A stretch of DNA of 36,528 nucleotides from Polyangium sp. 15x6 (GTDB lineage: Bacteria; Myxococcota_A; Polyangia; Polyangiales; Polyangiaceae). Both the position numbers and the translations under genes were made by a program. Positions 6,785 through 15,741 of the stretch are shown one piece after another (within the stretch, counting starts at the first letter, position 1; every line of letters begins with the position of its first letter). The notes below the pieces were generated by a model. That model searched no databases and was not told the origin of the DNA. It worked only from the letters and a program-made list of their open reading frames with translations. The DNA is taken from positions 1 through 36,528 of the forward strand of contig NZ_JASBQE010000112.1 in the NCBI RefSeq assembly GCF_029960785.1. The letters are read 5' to 3'.

Positions 6785-9010
6785 GTGAGCGCCGACGATC
6801 CGCATACCTCCCCGGGCGGGGAAGTCTCCACACAGGCGCCCGCGCCCGCGCCCGCTCCTGCACCCGCGCCCCGGACAAACGCCTTCCGCGCCGCCTATGC
6901 CTGGTGCCGCGAATACGTCCTGGGTTACGATCCCGGGTTTTTCTGGGTCCTCGCGCCGTTCATCCTGCTCTGCATGGTGCTCTATACCCGGGCACCCACG
7001 ACGAACTACATCTTCGACGAGCAGGAAGCGCTCCTCGCAAACCCGTACGTCAATGCGACCGGCGGCCTTCGCTACATCGACGCCATCTTCCGCGATTTCT
7101 GGGGCCTGCCGCCCGATCGCAGCGTGGGCTCCTACCGCCCCGTCCCCAATTTCCTCTGGCGCGCGCTCTGGGCCATCTCCAAGCAGCCCTTCTTCCACCA
7201 CTTTTACAACGTCCTCTTCCACGCCGTGAATGGCGCGCTCCTCTCGCTCGTGACCTTCCGGATCACGCGCAGGCGGGGCACCGCGTATCTCGCCGGCGCG
7301 ATCTTCGTCTCGGCCGCCATTCTCACCGAGGCCGTGAGCGGCATCGTCGGCATCGCCGACGTCTTCGGCGGCATGGGCGCCCTGCTCGCCGTGCTCGCGC
7401 TCGCCTTGCCGGGCTGGCTCATGCCCGCGGGCGTCTTTTTCGCGCTCCTCTTCGGCCTCTTCAGCAAGGAGAGCGCCGTCGTCTGCGTCCCGCTCGTCCC
7501 GTTCGCCGCGCTCGTCTTCTCGCCGCACCTGCATCCCGAGCGCCCCGCGCGTATCCTCCGCACCTTTGCCGCCCTCGTCGCCTCCGTCTTCGCGTTCGTC
7601 CTGTACGTCGAGCTGCGCAAACGCTGGTTCCCCTCGCCGACGCCGGCCGAGCTCCTCGAACCCTTGCCCGAAGGCGCCTCGGCCCTTTCACGGGCCGCGC
7701 GCTCCTTCCTCCTCTGGTTCCACCAGGCGCCGCTCCCCAAGGATCCGCTGAACAACCCCCTCGCCGAGGTCGATTTCCCGCGCCGCATCGCCGGCGCGCT
7801 CCGCGTCTACTGGCGTGGCCTCGTGCAGGTCGTTTTTCCGCGCACCCTGAGCGGCGATTATTCGTTCCCGCAGGAGCCCGCGCCCGATCGTCTCGTCTTC
7901 GCCGAGAGCGTGCTCGGCGCGATCGCCCTGATCGGCCCACCCCTCGCGGGCATTGTGATGTGGATCGTCGGCGTCGTCCGGGAACGCGCGGCGCGCAAGG
8001 AAATCGTTCGGCTCGGGCTCGCGGGCAAACCCGCGCCGGGCCGCCCTCGGCTCGCGGTTGTCGCGGCCCTCCTCTTCGCGCTCGCGCCCGCGCTCGTCGC
8101 CGTCGAGGTGTTTTTCCTTCGTCCGCGTGGGATCACGCTCACCTTGCGTGGGTTTTCCTGGGCCATCCTCGCCGTGCCCGTCCTCGCGATCTCACTCGGC
8201 CTCTTCGCCGACGCCTCGCGCGGCGTGGTCCCGCCCGACGCGCCCGAGGCCCCGCGTCCGTTCGGGCGCGCGGGGCTCGCGCTCGTGGCGGTGGGCCTGG
8301 TTTGGCTCGTCGTGAGTTATTTCCCGCACTCGAACATCCCGGTTGTCCTGCCGACCGTGCGTGCCGAGCGATTCTGGTATTTCCCGGTCATCGGCACCTC
8401 GTTCGTGCTCGCCGTCGCGTTCGCGGCCGCGCACGAGGGCCTTTCGAAGCGCCCGCGCTTCCGCTTCGTGGTCCCGGCCGTCTTCCTCGCCTTCTTCCTG
8501 TTCCAGTGCGTCAAGGCGTATGCGCACGCCATGGATTACCGCTCCGACCTCACGTTCTGGGAGGCGACGAAGGACGCGGTGCCGATGTCGGCGAAGGCGC
8601 ACCTCAATTTTTCGGTGATGAAGGGCGCGCGCGGCGACATGGAGACGCGCCTCGCGGAGAGCCGAAAGGCGCTCGAGCTCGCGCCGGACTGGGCGATGGC
8701 GCACGTGTATACCGCCGATACGCTCTGCAGGATGCACCGCCCGGACGAGGCCTGGCCCCATTACGAGATCGGCTTCGCCAAGGGCCCGAACGAGATCGGC
8801 CTCCTCGCGCTCGGTCTCCAGTGCCTCCATGACGAGAAGAAGCTGAAGGAGCACGAGGACACTCTGCGCACGCTCGCGGAGGAGCACCCCGGGACGTGGC
8901 TCGCGTACCTCGCGATCGATACGCTCGACAACGGCGAGAAGCACGGCGGCGTCGATCCGAAGCATCGCCCGCGCTCGTACAACGAGGGCCCGAAGAACAA
9001 CGCGGAATAG
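6785..9010 (+). CDS. TMTC-like multi-spanning membrane protein with C-terminal TPRs (putative GT-C glycosyltransferase)
   Basis: 741 residues from a GTG start. A Pro/Ala-rich cytoplasmic leader (APAPAPAPAPAP) precedes about ten hydrophobic segments, then a soluble TPR-like tail (about 590-740; SAKAHLNFSV, AMAHVYTADTL). The first luminal loop carries an acidic YIFDEQEALLANPYVN motif, followed by DFWGLPPD and SYRPVPNFLWR. This order (acidic motif, DFWG, SYRP, FHAVNG, then TPRs) resembles eukaryotic TMTC O-mannosyltransferases and bacterial GT-C relatives using lipid-linked sugars. I infer a membrane glycosyltransferase acting on the periplasmic side; acceptor unknown. Translationally close to the SDR gene, and ended by a strong terminator. 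A non-catalytic TPR membrane protein is the alternative. Confidence 0.75.
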   Translation: MSADDPHTSPGGEVSTQAPAPAPAPAPAPRTNAFRAAYAWCREYVLGYDPGFFWVLAPFILLCMVLYTRAPTTNYIFDEQEALLANPYVNATGGLRYIDAIFRDFWGLPPDRSVGSYRPVPNFLWRALWAISKQPFFHHFYNVLFHAVNGALLSLVTFRITRRRGTAYLAGAIFVSAAILTEAVSGIVGIADVFGGMGALLAVLALALPGWLMPAGVFFALLFGLFSKESAVVCVPLVPFAALVFSPHLHPERPARILRTFAALVASVFAFVLYVELRKRWFPSPTPAELLEPLPEGASALSRAARSFLLWFHQAPLPKDPLNNPLAEVDFPRRIAGALRVYWRGLVQVVFPRTLSGDYSFPQEPAPDRLVFAESVLGAIALIGPPLAGIVMWIVGVVRERAARKEIVRLGLAGKPAPGRPRLAVVAALLFALAPALVAVEVFFLRPRGITLTLRGFSWAILAVPVLAISLGLFADASRGVVPPDAPEAPRPFGRAGLALVAVGLVWLVVSYFPHSNIPVVLPTVRAERFWYFPVIGTSFVLAVAFAAAHEGLSKRPRFRFVVPAVFLAFFLFQCVKAYAHAMDYRSDLTFWEATKDAVPMSAKAHLNFSVMKGARGDMETRLAESRKALELAPDWAMAHVYTADTLCRMHRPDEAWPHYEIGFAKGPNEIGLLALGLQCLHDEKKLKEHEDTLRTLAEEHPGTWLAYLAIDTLDNGEKHGGVDPKHRPRSYNEGPKNNAE

Positions 9011-9034
9011 GCTGCGGGCTCGGTTCGAAACGAG

Positions 9035-9072
9035 AAACCCCGCCTCGGTAGGACCGAGGCGGGGTTTTTCCT
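9035..9072 (+). terminator. Strong, probably bidirectional terminator
   Basis: A 15-bp perfect stem (9035-9049 with 9053-9067) has a 3-nt loop and a TTTTT run at its 3' base. The AAA at the 5' base gives a short T tract on the other strand as well. It sits between the convergent TMTC-like and M43 protease genes and probably ends transcription from both sides. Confidence 0.92.
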
Positions 9073-9097
9073 TTTTTACCCGACGATCAGACGGAGG

Positions 9098-10018
9098 TCA
9101 CTTGCCCTTGCGGTACGTGTCCCACTGGGCCTTCATGCGCACGCTCTGGCCCTCGGTGAACGTATTCATGCAGGAGTCGTCGGTGTAGTCCATGAAGTTC
9201 TTGATGGGATCGGCACCCGTAATGGCCGTGCAGCTGTCGCGGCCCGTCGGGCAGCCGAACGCGGCCGATTTCTCGGCCGGCGTGTCGGCGACGGCATCGC
9301 CGCCGGTGTTGGCGTTCTTCGCGCAGCCACCCTGGAACGTGTGGTAGAGGCCCATCCAGTGGCCGACCTCGTGCGTGCCCGTGTCGCCGAGGTTGTACGG
9401 CGCCGCGGAGCCGCCCGGGACCGACGAGAAGAGGATGACGACGCCGTCATCCTTCGGGTTCGAGTTGTAGCTCGAGGGGAACGTCGCCCAGCCGAGCAGG
9501 CCGCCGCCCGGGTTCGAGCTGTAGATGTTGAGGTCGTCCGCCGAGCCCTGGCGGAGCGCGTTCTTCATGGCGGCCTCCCCCGACGTGCCCGGGCCGGCCG
9601 TGTACCACGTGCTGTTCGTCGTGCGGTCGACGCTGACGAGGTTGAAGCTCACGCCCCAGGACGAGTATGCGGCATTGAGGACCGCGATCTGGTCGTTGAT
9701 CTGGCTGTCCGGGATGTCGCCGTTCGAGATGCCCGTGCCCTTGTTGATGACGTGCCAGTAGACGGGGATGACCGCGCCCACGCTGACGTTGAAGTTGTCC
9801 TTCCAGGGAGCGAGCTGCTCGAACTCCGCCTCGACCTTGGCAAACTCCTCCGGCGTCAGCTCCTTCGTGCCGCAGGTGCGCACGACGGGCACGCCGGCGG
9901 CTTCCGTTTCGCCACCGACGTCGCCGATCTCGGTCGAGTCGGCGCTGCAGCCTGCGCCGAGCAGCGCGAAGGCGGAGAAGAGACCCCCGAGAACGACCGT
10001 GTACTGAAGACTGCGCAT
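9098..10018 (-). CDS. M43-family (pappalysin/cytophagalysin-like) zinc metalloprotease lipoprotein
   Basis: 306 residues from the ATG at 10018, chosen because AAGGAG lies 7 bp upstream and it gives a lipoprotein signal peptide ([11 protein letters not shown], Cys24). The longer open frame to 10111 adds a leader without signal character. The zinc motif [11 protein letters not shown] (His216, Glu217, His220, His226) and a Met-turn region NFMDY (Met276) define the M43 metzincin family. The catalytic region is Cys-rich, as usual for this family. It should be exported and membrane-anchored or shed, degrading extracellular proteins, in keeping with a predatory or scavenging lifestyle (inference). 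It is monocistronic, with its own promoter-like sequence upstream and a terminator downstream. Confidence 0.93.
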   Translation of the reverse strand: MRSLQYTVVLGGLFSAFALLGAGCSADSTEIGDVGGETEAAGVPVVRTCGTKELTPEEFAKVEAEFEQLAPWKDNFNVSVGAVIPVYWHVINKGTGISNGDIPDSQINDQIAVLNAAYSSWGVSFNLVSVDRTTNSTWYTAGPGTSGEAAMKNALRQGSADDLNIYSSNPGGGLLGWATFPSSYNSNPKDDGVVILFSSVPGGSAAPYNLGDTGTHEVGHWMGLYHTFQGGCAKNANTGGDAVADTPAEKSAAFGCPTGRDSCTAITGADPIKNFMDYTDDSCMNTFTEGQSVRMKAQWDTYRKGK

Positions 10019-10057
10019 GCGGCTCTCCTTGTGTTGTCGGAAAAAAAGGACCCACGC

Positions 10058-10087
10058 AATGTACAGGGCGCGCACCGTTTTATTCAA
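10058..10087 (-). promoter_or_regulatory. Candidate sigma70-type promoter of the M43 protease gene
   Basis: On the minus strand TTGAAT (10087-10082) and TACATT (10063-10058) are separated by 18 bp, about 40 bp before the protease ATG. Each box matches 4 of 6 consensus positions. The surrounding DNA is markedly more AT-rich than the genes. Not verified experimentally; matches of this quality can occur by chance. Confidence 0.35.
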
Positions 10088-10306
10088 GTGAAATCGATAC
10101 GAAATCGACACCGTGCCGGAACGCGTAATGCCGCGATCGGTATCAATAGCAATCGAGTTGTAAAATAAATGGCCGCTGTGCGCGCGCGACGGAGCCTACG
10201 TCCGCCTAGGGCGTGACGTGTAAATATCCGAAGCCGTGGATAATTTGGTCTGGCTTCGCCAATCGCAGGGCTGCCGTCGTGTGTCACGCCACATATGGCT
10301 CGATGC

Positions 10307-10336
10307 AATTGCAAATAAATTGCAATGGAATTGACG
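10307..10336. promoter_or_regulatory. Three AATTG motifs at 11-bp spacing in an AT-rich intergenic region
   Basis: AATTGCAA occurs at 10307 and 10318, and AATTGACG at 10329. The common AATTG core thus repeats every 11 bp, one helical turn. The region 10019-10389 (371 bp) holds no convincing gene, is AT-rich for this genome and lies upstream of the M43 protease gene. Phased short motifs on one DNA face suggest a cooperative regulator or a curved segment (inference). Apart from this and the promoter-like boxes I see nothing else there. Confidence 0.35.
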
Positions 10337-10389
10337 CCACTGGCGTGACTCCGTTCGCCTGTGGTCAATCGTATGACCACGGCGCGCAA

Positions 10390-11523
10390 TCAACGGTGGC
10401 GGAATATTCCAGCGTTGGCGCTGTATACGACCGCGTCGAGCCGATGTTCACGACGCACGAGCAAGAGCTCGGGCGCCTCGAGGTCGACCTCGATCTCGCC
10501 CCCCGCATCCGAAAAACCACACGCCCGCGCCCCGAGCTCGGAGCCGATTCGCCAGAGCTCCTCCGCCGGCGTCCGCGCCTCCGCACCCTCGCCGCGCAGC
10601 GTGATGCGTTTCCCCGTGCGCAGCCGCTCGCCGAGATCGACACAGCGCAGGTCCTCGAGCGGCGCCGTCATGACGTGGCTGTCGATCCCCGTGCAAAGCA
10701 AGGCGCCCGCGCCCACGAGCGCCGTGACGTCCGGCAGCCCGTCGCCGAGATCCCGCTCCGTCGTCGGGCACAAACAAACGAACGCGCCCGCCTCGCCGAG
10801 ATGCCGCGCCTCGTGCGGCAAAAGGTGCGTCGCATGCACCGCCACGAAGCGCGGCGAGAGCACACCACGCTCGGCGAGGAGCTCGACGGGCCGTTTCCCC
10901 GTCTCCGCGAGGCACGCCGCGATCTCCGCAGGCTGCTCGGCCACGTGCGCGTGCAGCATCATCCCGCGCGCCTCGGCGAACGCCGCGATCGGGCCGAGCC
11001 AATCGGGCGGGACCGCGCGCACGCTGTGCGGCGCGACGCCGATGCGCACGTCCGGATCCTGCGCCCATCGCGCGGCGAGCGTTTCCACGTCGGCGAGCGA
11101 GCGATCGAGGTCCGCATCGGAGAACCTGCGTTGCGCGCCCTCGGGCGGGCGGCCCGCGCCCGCGCGCGTGTAGATCACGCGGAGGAGCGCGATGCGGAGC
11201 CCCTCGGCCTTCGCCGCGCGGATCACCTGATCGGCGAGGACCGTGCGATCCTCGTACGGCGCGCCGCCCGGCTGGTGATGCACGTAGTGGAACTCGCCCA
11301 CGGTGCGCACGCCGGCGCGGTATAGCTCGCGGTACGCGACGCGCGCGATCGCGTGGATGCTCTCCGGCGTGAGCGTGTCCGCGAGCGCGTACATCGAGGT
11401 CCGCCAGGACCAGAAATCGTCCGTGCCCGTGGGACCGGGCCGCTGCGCGTCGCCCCGCATCGCGCGCTGAAAGGCGTGGGAATGCGCGGTCGCAAGGGCG
11501 GGCAGGAAAAACCTCTCGTTCAT
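10390..11523 (-). CDS. hutF: HutF-type amidohydrolase (formimidoylglutamate deiminase-like), short N-terminus
   Basis: 377 residues with metal-dependent amidohydrolase landmarks: HSH (residues 14-16, in TAHSHAFQRAMRG), GVAPHSVRAV, MLHAHVAEQ, FVAVHATHL and TGIDSH. The AHSHAFQRAMRG block, GEFHYVHH and HVAEQ strongly resemble formimidoylglutamate deiminase, which converts N-formimino-L-glutamate to N-formylglutamate and ammonia in histidine catabolism. The protein begins almost directly at the HxH motif and so lacks about 45 N-terminal residues that form part of the beta domain in typical HutF; the C-terminus is also abbreviated. Its frame is open upstream without a better start. It begins 34 bp after the sulfatase-like gene. 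No other hut gene is in the window, so substrate is uncertain. Confidence 0.75.
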   Translation of the reverse strand: MNERFFLPALATAHSHAFQRAMRGDAQRPGPTGTDDFWSWRTSMYALADTLTPESIHAIARVAYRELYRAGVRTVGEFHYVHHQPGGAPYEDRTVLADQVIRAAKAEGLRIALLRVIYTRAGAGRPPEGAQRRFSDADLDRSLADVETLAARWAQDPDVRIGVAPHSVRAVPPDWLGPIAAFAEARGMMLHAHVAEQPAEIAACLAETGKRPVELLAERGVLSPRFVAVHATHLLPHEARHLGEAGAFVCLCPTTERDLGDGLPDVTALVGAGALLCTGIDSHVMTAPLEDLRCVDLGERLRTGKRITLRGEGAEARTPAEELWRIGSELGARACGFSDAGGEIEVDLEAPELLLVRREHRLDAVVYSANAGIFRHR

Positions 11524-11557
11524 GAGCGCCTCGTCGTGATCGTCACGCGCGGCCGGT

Positions 11558-13558
11558 TCACTTGCCCCAGTTGACCTTGGGGCGTCCCGGCGGGGTGACG
11601 TTCGGCATCACATGGTAGAGCGCGCGGGCGTAGAGCGGCAGCGATCCACACGCGGCCTCGCCGAGGTTCTTCTCTTCGTCGGGATCGGTGCGCAGATCGA
11701 AGCAGTGGTACTCGCCGTCCCACTCGCGCGCCTGGACCTTGAGCGGCCCCTGCATCGCGCCCCAGTTGCGGAACGCGCACTCCCACACGCCCGTGCAATT
11801 CGTGAGCGGCACGGGCTCGATCGTGCGCTCGGGCCGCGTGAGGGGGTGGCCGATCATGCGGCGCCGGAAGGGCACGAGCGCGGGCTCGTCCCACACGCCG
11901 AGCAGATCGAGGAACGTGGGCGCGAGATCGAGGTGATAGACGTACGCGTGCTCGGCGGCGCGGATGCTCGCCTCTTCTTCCGGCGCGAGCGTGCCCTCGG
12001 GCGCGTCGATCCACGTCGGCACGCGGATCTCCTCCTCGTAGAGCGAGCTCGTGTGCCCCATTTGCCAGTGCTCGCGGAACGACTCGCCGTGATCCGACGT
12101 GTACACGACGACCGTGCGCGCGCCCTTGTCGCTCTCGCGCACGTGCCGGAGCAGCTTGCCCACGGCCTTGTCCGACAGGTACACGACGTTCTTGTAGTAG
12201 TTCAGGAACTGGTCGTTGAGCTCGGGCGCGTTCTTGAAGGCCGCCGGCTGGAACGGCGCGTGTTTCTCGTCGTAGACGTAGGGGTAGTGCACGTTCGAGT
12301 AGTGCACGACGGCGAAGAAGGGCTCTTCGAGCTCGCCGAACTCCTGGATCACGCGCTCGGTGAGCAGCGAGTCGTACGCGCCCGCGTCGAGGTCGGCCAT
12401 CGTGTCGAGGTGCGTCGCGACGGCGAAATGGCTCGCGGGGATGTCTTGCACGTAGAGCCGCGCGTTGCCGAAGATGAGGTTCTGGCTCGTCCAGTACGCG
12501 GTGTCCCAGCCCGCCGCGGCCGCGTACTCCCAGAGCAGCGGCACCGAGTGCAAGACGGCGCGCGGCTCGGTCGGGCGCACGCCGGACCAGATGTTCGAGA
12601 TGGAGATCGCCGTGGTCGAGTCGTGCGCGTGCATCTCGTGCAAAGGCATGCGGTTCGGCATGGCCTCGTTCGAGAAGGGCGTGGCGCAATCGCTCGCGGG
12701 ATCGTAGGCGACGCACGTCACGTCGGCGCGCTGGCTCTCCTGGAGCACGAGCAGCACGTTGCGCGGCCGCTTCGGGCGCGAGGAGAGCTTGGGCACGGGC
12801 TCGGGGCGCCTGCGCTCGACGCGTAGATCGGGCGAGTCGTTCGTGATGTCGAGGTTCTCCTTCACCACCGCGGTGACGCCGTGGAAGTAGAGGAGATCCG
12901 GCGGCGACGACATGACCACCCGGTAGCTGACGGGCGTCTTCACCGCGAGGACGAGCACGGCCGGGACGAGGATCGGCGCGACGAGGCGCGGGATCCTACG
13001 AGGTCGTACGAATCGACGCGCGAAGGCGAGCATCCCGATCGAGGCCGCGATCGCGAGCAGGACCTCGAAGAGCAGGGCCGGGCGCGTGAGCGGGAGGTAG
13101 CCGTAGAGCGAGTCCCCGACGGACTTCGAATGGATCTGCCCGTCGAGCGTGAGGTACGTGTTCCACTGCCTGTGGAAGGCGCCCTCGACGCCGAGCGCGA
13201 CCGAGAAGAGCAGGACGAAGAGCCCGCCCACGGCGCCGCGGAAGATCCCGCGCGAGCGCGCGGCCACGTAGAGCAGGACGGCCCAGAAAACGAAGCTCTC
13301 GCAGAGCCCCGCGAGGTAGCCGAGCCGATGCCATCGATCGAGCCGCAGGAGGTGATCGTGCCGGCGCAAGAGATCCGTGACGAGCACCCAGAGCATCGGC
13401 GTGACGAGCGCCAGAAACCCGATCCACCTGCGCCGCCGGCGGAGCCGCTTGCGCCGCTGCCCCGCGGGGCCGAGCACTCGTTTCGCCTTGCGCTTGCCAG
13501 GGTTCGTCGTCGCCGCGGTCGCGGCGGGCCCAGGGCTTCCTTCGGTCACTTCACTCAC
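11558..13558 (-). CDS. Membrane sulfatase/phosphoethanolamine-transferase-like protein (copy 2)
   Basis: 666 residues from a GTG start. A basic N-terminal region (RRKRLRRRRR) is followed by about five transmembrane segments (roughly 46-205) and a large alkaline-phosphatase-superfamily domain. Metal and nucleophile signatures include NVLLVLQESQRAD, the HDSTTAISISN segment (probable Thr nucleophile) and YTSDHGESFREH. The N-terminal membrane plus C-terminal periplasmic layout matches LtaS/EptA-like enzymes that move phospho-alcohol head groups onto lipids or surface glycans; a sulfatase role is less likely because the Cys/Ser-x-Pro-x-Arg signature is absent. It lies 13 bp downstream of its paralogue and 34 bp before the HutF-like gene. 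The target molecule is unknown. Confidence 0.85.
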   Translation of the reverse strand: MSEVTEGSPGPAATAATTNPGKRKAKRVLGPAGQRRKRLRRRRRWIGFLALVTPMLWVLVTDLLRRHDHLLRLDRWHRLGYLAGLCESFVFWAVLLYVAARSRGIFRGAVGGLFVLLFSVALGVEGAFHRQWNTYLTLDGQIHSKSVGDSLYGYLPLTRPALLFEVLLAIAASIGMLAFARRFVRPRRIPRLVAPILVPAVLVLAVKTPVSYRVVMSSPPDLLYFHGVTAVVKENLDITNDSPDLRVERRRPEPVPKLSSRPKRPRNVLLVLQESQRADVTCVAYDPASDCATPFSNEAMPNRMPLHEMHAHDSTTAISISNIWSGVRPTEPRAVLHSVPLLWEYAAAAGWDTAYWTSQNLIFGNARLYVQDIPASHFAVATHLDTMADLDAGAYDSLLTERVIQEFGELEEPFFAVVHYSNVHYPYVYDEKHAPFQPAAFKNAPELNDQFLNYYKNVVYLSDKAVGKLLRHVRESDKGARTVVVYTSDHGESFREHWQMGHTSSLYEEEIRVPTWIDAPEGTLAPEEEASIRAAEHAYVYHLDLAPTFLDLLGVWDEPALVPFRRRMIGHPLTRPERTIEPVPLTNCTGVWECAFRNWGAMQGPLKVQAREWDGEYHCFDLRTDPDEEKNLGEAACGSLPLYARALYHVMPNVTPPGRPKVNWGK

Positions 13559-13571
13559 GTCTTTGATTCGT

Positions 13572-15548
13572 TCACTTCACGAGGCCCGGCAGCCCTCCGT
13601 GCAGGGCCTCCGCGCGCGCGGCCATGTCTCCGCACGCCGCCGCGCCGAGATCACGAAGCTCCTTCGGATCGGCGAGCACGTCGTAGCAATGCCACGCCGT
13701 GTCCCACTCGCGCGCTTCGAGCTTCAAATTCCCACGCATCATGCCCCAGTTGCGGAACGCGCAGCCCCACACGCCCGAGCAGTTCGTGAGCGGCACCGGC
13801 TCCGTCCGCTCGATCGGCCCGAGCAGGCTCTTGCCGATCATCGCGCCGTACCAGCGCGAGAAGCCCGCCTCGCGCTCGAGGCCGAGCATGTCGAGGATCG
13901 TCGGCGTGAGGTCCGTGTGGAACAGGATCGATTCGCGGTGCGACGCGAGCGCGGCCACCTCGGCCGCGGTGAGCGTGCCCTCGGGCGCGTCGATCCAGGC
14001 CGGCACGTGGATCTCCTCGTCGAGCACCGCGCCCGTGTGCCCGAGCTGCCCGTGCTCGCGGAACGACTCGCCGTGGTCCGAGGTGAACACCACGATCGTG
14101 CGCTCGCCGAACGGCTGTTCCCGGACGAACCGCAGCATCTCGCCGATCGTGCGATCCTGCAGGTGCACCGCGTCGAGGTAGTAGTTGCGGTAGGCCTCGT
14201 TGTCCTCGGGCGCCTTGCTGTCCTGCGCGGGCTGGAACGGGGCGTGCTCGGGATCGATGCGGTAGGGGATGTGCGTGTTGCCGTAGTGGGCGACGGCGAA
14301 AAACGGCTCGCGCATCTCGCGGATGTCCTTGCGGATGCGCTCGGTGAGCAGCTCGTCGCGCGCGCCGAGATCCATGTCGGCGAGCGGATCGAGATCGGTC
14401 GCGCCGGTCTGGTGCGAGGTCGGCAGGTCCTGCACGTAGAGGCGCGAGTTCGCGAACATCATGTGGTGGCTGGTCCAGTACGCCGTGTCGTACCCGGCCG
14501 CGTTCGCGTAATCGAAGAGCAACGGATAGCCGTGCAGATCCTCGCGCGAGGCCGTCGGCGGCAAGCCCGACCAGAGCACCGCGAGCGAGATCGCGGTGGT
14601 CGAGGCGTTCGAGCGCATCTGGAGCAGCGGGAAGCGCTTTCGCGCCGCGGCGTTCGTCGCCGGCGAGAAGGGGCAATCGTCGGTCGGCGTGGTGCAGTGC
14701 GCGTCGGCGCGCACGCTCTCGGTGATGACGAAAAGAACGTTCGGCCGCGTCACGTGCGCGCCGCTCGGGATGGTCGTGGCGCGGGGGAGCACGGGAGGCG
14801 TGCGCAGCCCGGGGCGCACGTGCTCGGGCGGCCGGAGGCCGGTGATCTGCTTGATCACGCCGCCCATCGCGTGGAGGTAGATCACGTCCGGCGTCGAGGC
14901 CTGCACGGTGCGGTAGGAGCAGGGGATCACGAAGCCGAGCACGATCGCGAGCGGCGCGAGGATCCGCGCGATACGGCCGCTCCGGGTCTGGCGCGGCCGC
15001 ACGAACCTGCGCGCCGCGACGACGAGCGCGGCGGCGCAGACGAGCGGCGGCGCGATCGCGGACAGGAGGTTCCCGCCGTCGGAGCGCAGGTGCCCGACGA
15101 CGCTCTCCGAGAACGACGTCGCGAAGAGCAACGCGTCGAGGTTCACGTACGTCGAGTAGCAGCGCTGGAAGTAGATCTGGACGCCGAGCGTGACCGTCGC
15201 GAGCAGCACGAAGAGCGAGGCCGAGATCCAGCGAACGGCGCCTCGGCGCGAGGACGCGGAGTAGAGCAGAAGGCCCCAGAGCACCGCGCTCTCGATGATC
15301 GCGCCCGCGTAGCTCGCGACGTGCTTGCCGCGCAGATCGAGGAGCCTTCCGCCGCGGATCCAGATGTCGACGGCGAGCACGAGCACGACCGGGGCGAGGA
15401 GCACGAGCCAGGCGATGCGGCGCCGCGCGCGGGCCAGGCGCCGAAGCTTCCGGCTCTTCGGCGCGAGGGACGCGGGCTCGCTCGTCCGGGCGCCTTCCGC
15501 GCGGGGATCGAGGGGGTAGTTCGTCGCGGACACGCTCTCGGCCCTCAT
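13572..15548 (-). CDS. Membrane sulfatase/phosphoethanolamine-transferase-like protein (copy 1)
   Basis: 658 residues from the ATG at 15548. The open frame reaches 15680, but the extra N-terminal part overlaps the divergent control region and lacks similarity to the paralogue. As in copy 2 there is a basic start, about five transmembrane helices and a periplasmic phosphatase-superfamily domain with NVLFVITESVRAD, ASTTAISLAVLWSG (probable nucleophile Thr) and FTSDHGESFREH. The two copies share long near-identical blocks, such as PLTNC-[ST]-GVW-x-CAFRNWG and ARLYVQD/SRLYVQD, so they arose by tandem duplication. Two related transferases in one transcript suggest two acceptor sites or two substrates (inference). 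Confidence 0.85.
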   Translation of the reverse strand: MRAESVSATNYPLDPRAEGARTSEPASLAPKSRKLRRLARARRRIAWLVLLAPVVLVLAVDIWIRGGRLLDLRGKHVASYAGAIIESAVLWGLLLYSASSRRGAVRWISASLFVLLATVTLGVQIYFQRCYSTYVNLDALLFATSFSESVVGHLRSDGGNLLSAIAPPLVCAAALVVAARRFVRPRQTRSGRIARILAPLAIVLGFVIPCSYRTVQASTPDVIYLHAMGGVIKQITGLRPPEHVRPGLRTPPVLPRATTIPSGAHVTRPNVLFVITESVRADAHCTTPTDDCPFSPATNAAARKRFPLLQMRSNASTTAISLAVLWSGLPPTASREDLHGYPLLFDYANAAGYDTAYWTSHHMMFANSRLYVQDLPTSHQTGATDLDPLADMDLGARDELLTERIRKDIREMREPFFAVAHYGNTHIPYRIDPEHAPFQPAQDSKAPEDNEAYRNYYLDAVHLQDRTIGEMLRFVREQPFGERTIVVFTSDHGESFREHGQLGHTGAVLDEEIHVPAWIDAPEGTLTAAEVAALASHRESILFHTDLTPTILDMLGLEREAGFSRWYGAMIGKSLLGPIERTEPVPLTNCSGVWGCAFRNWGMMRGNLKLEAREWDTAWHCYDVLADPKELRDLGAAACGDMAARAEALHGGLPGLVK

Positions 15549-15741
15549 CCTAGCCCAATTCACGTCCAGGCAACGAACGGGTGACGCGATTGTAACGACG
15601 GCGCTGGAGGACCGGGGTCCGGCGTTGCCCGAGCCACGCAAACCAGGCGGCCACGTGGGGCCGTGGGCCGTGGGGGCCATGCTCCTCCGGACGGTTCGAT
15701 TTATGCTCCGCCCCGACCGAAAGGCCGTCCGGAGTCAGCCC

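Noticed and set aside
5851-6831. N-terminal extension of the RNase HI frame
   Set aside because: Antisense to the SDR gene, Arg/Asp/Ala-rich, no similarity; the GTG at 5850 gives a normal protein.
13377-15584. 735-codon plus-strand frame
   Set aside because: Antisense shadow of the tandem membrane phospho-transferase-like genes; no start context or fold.
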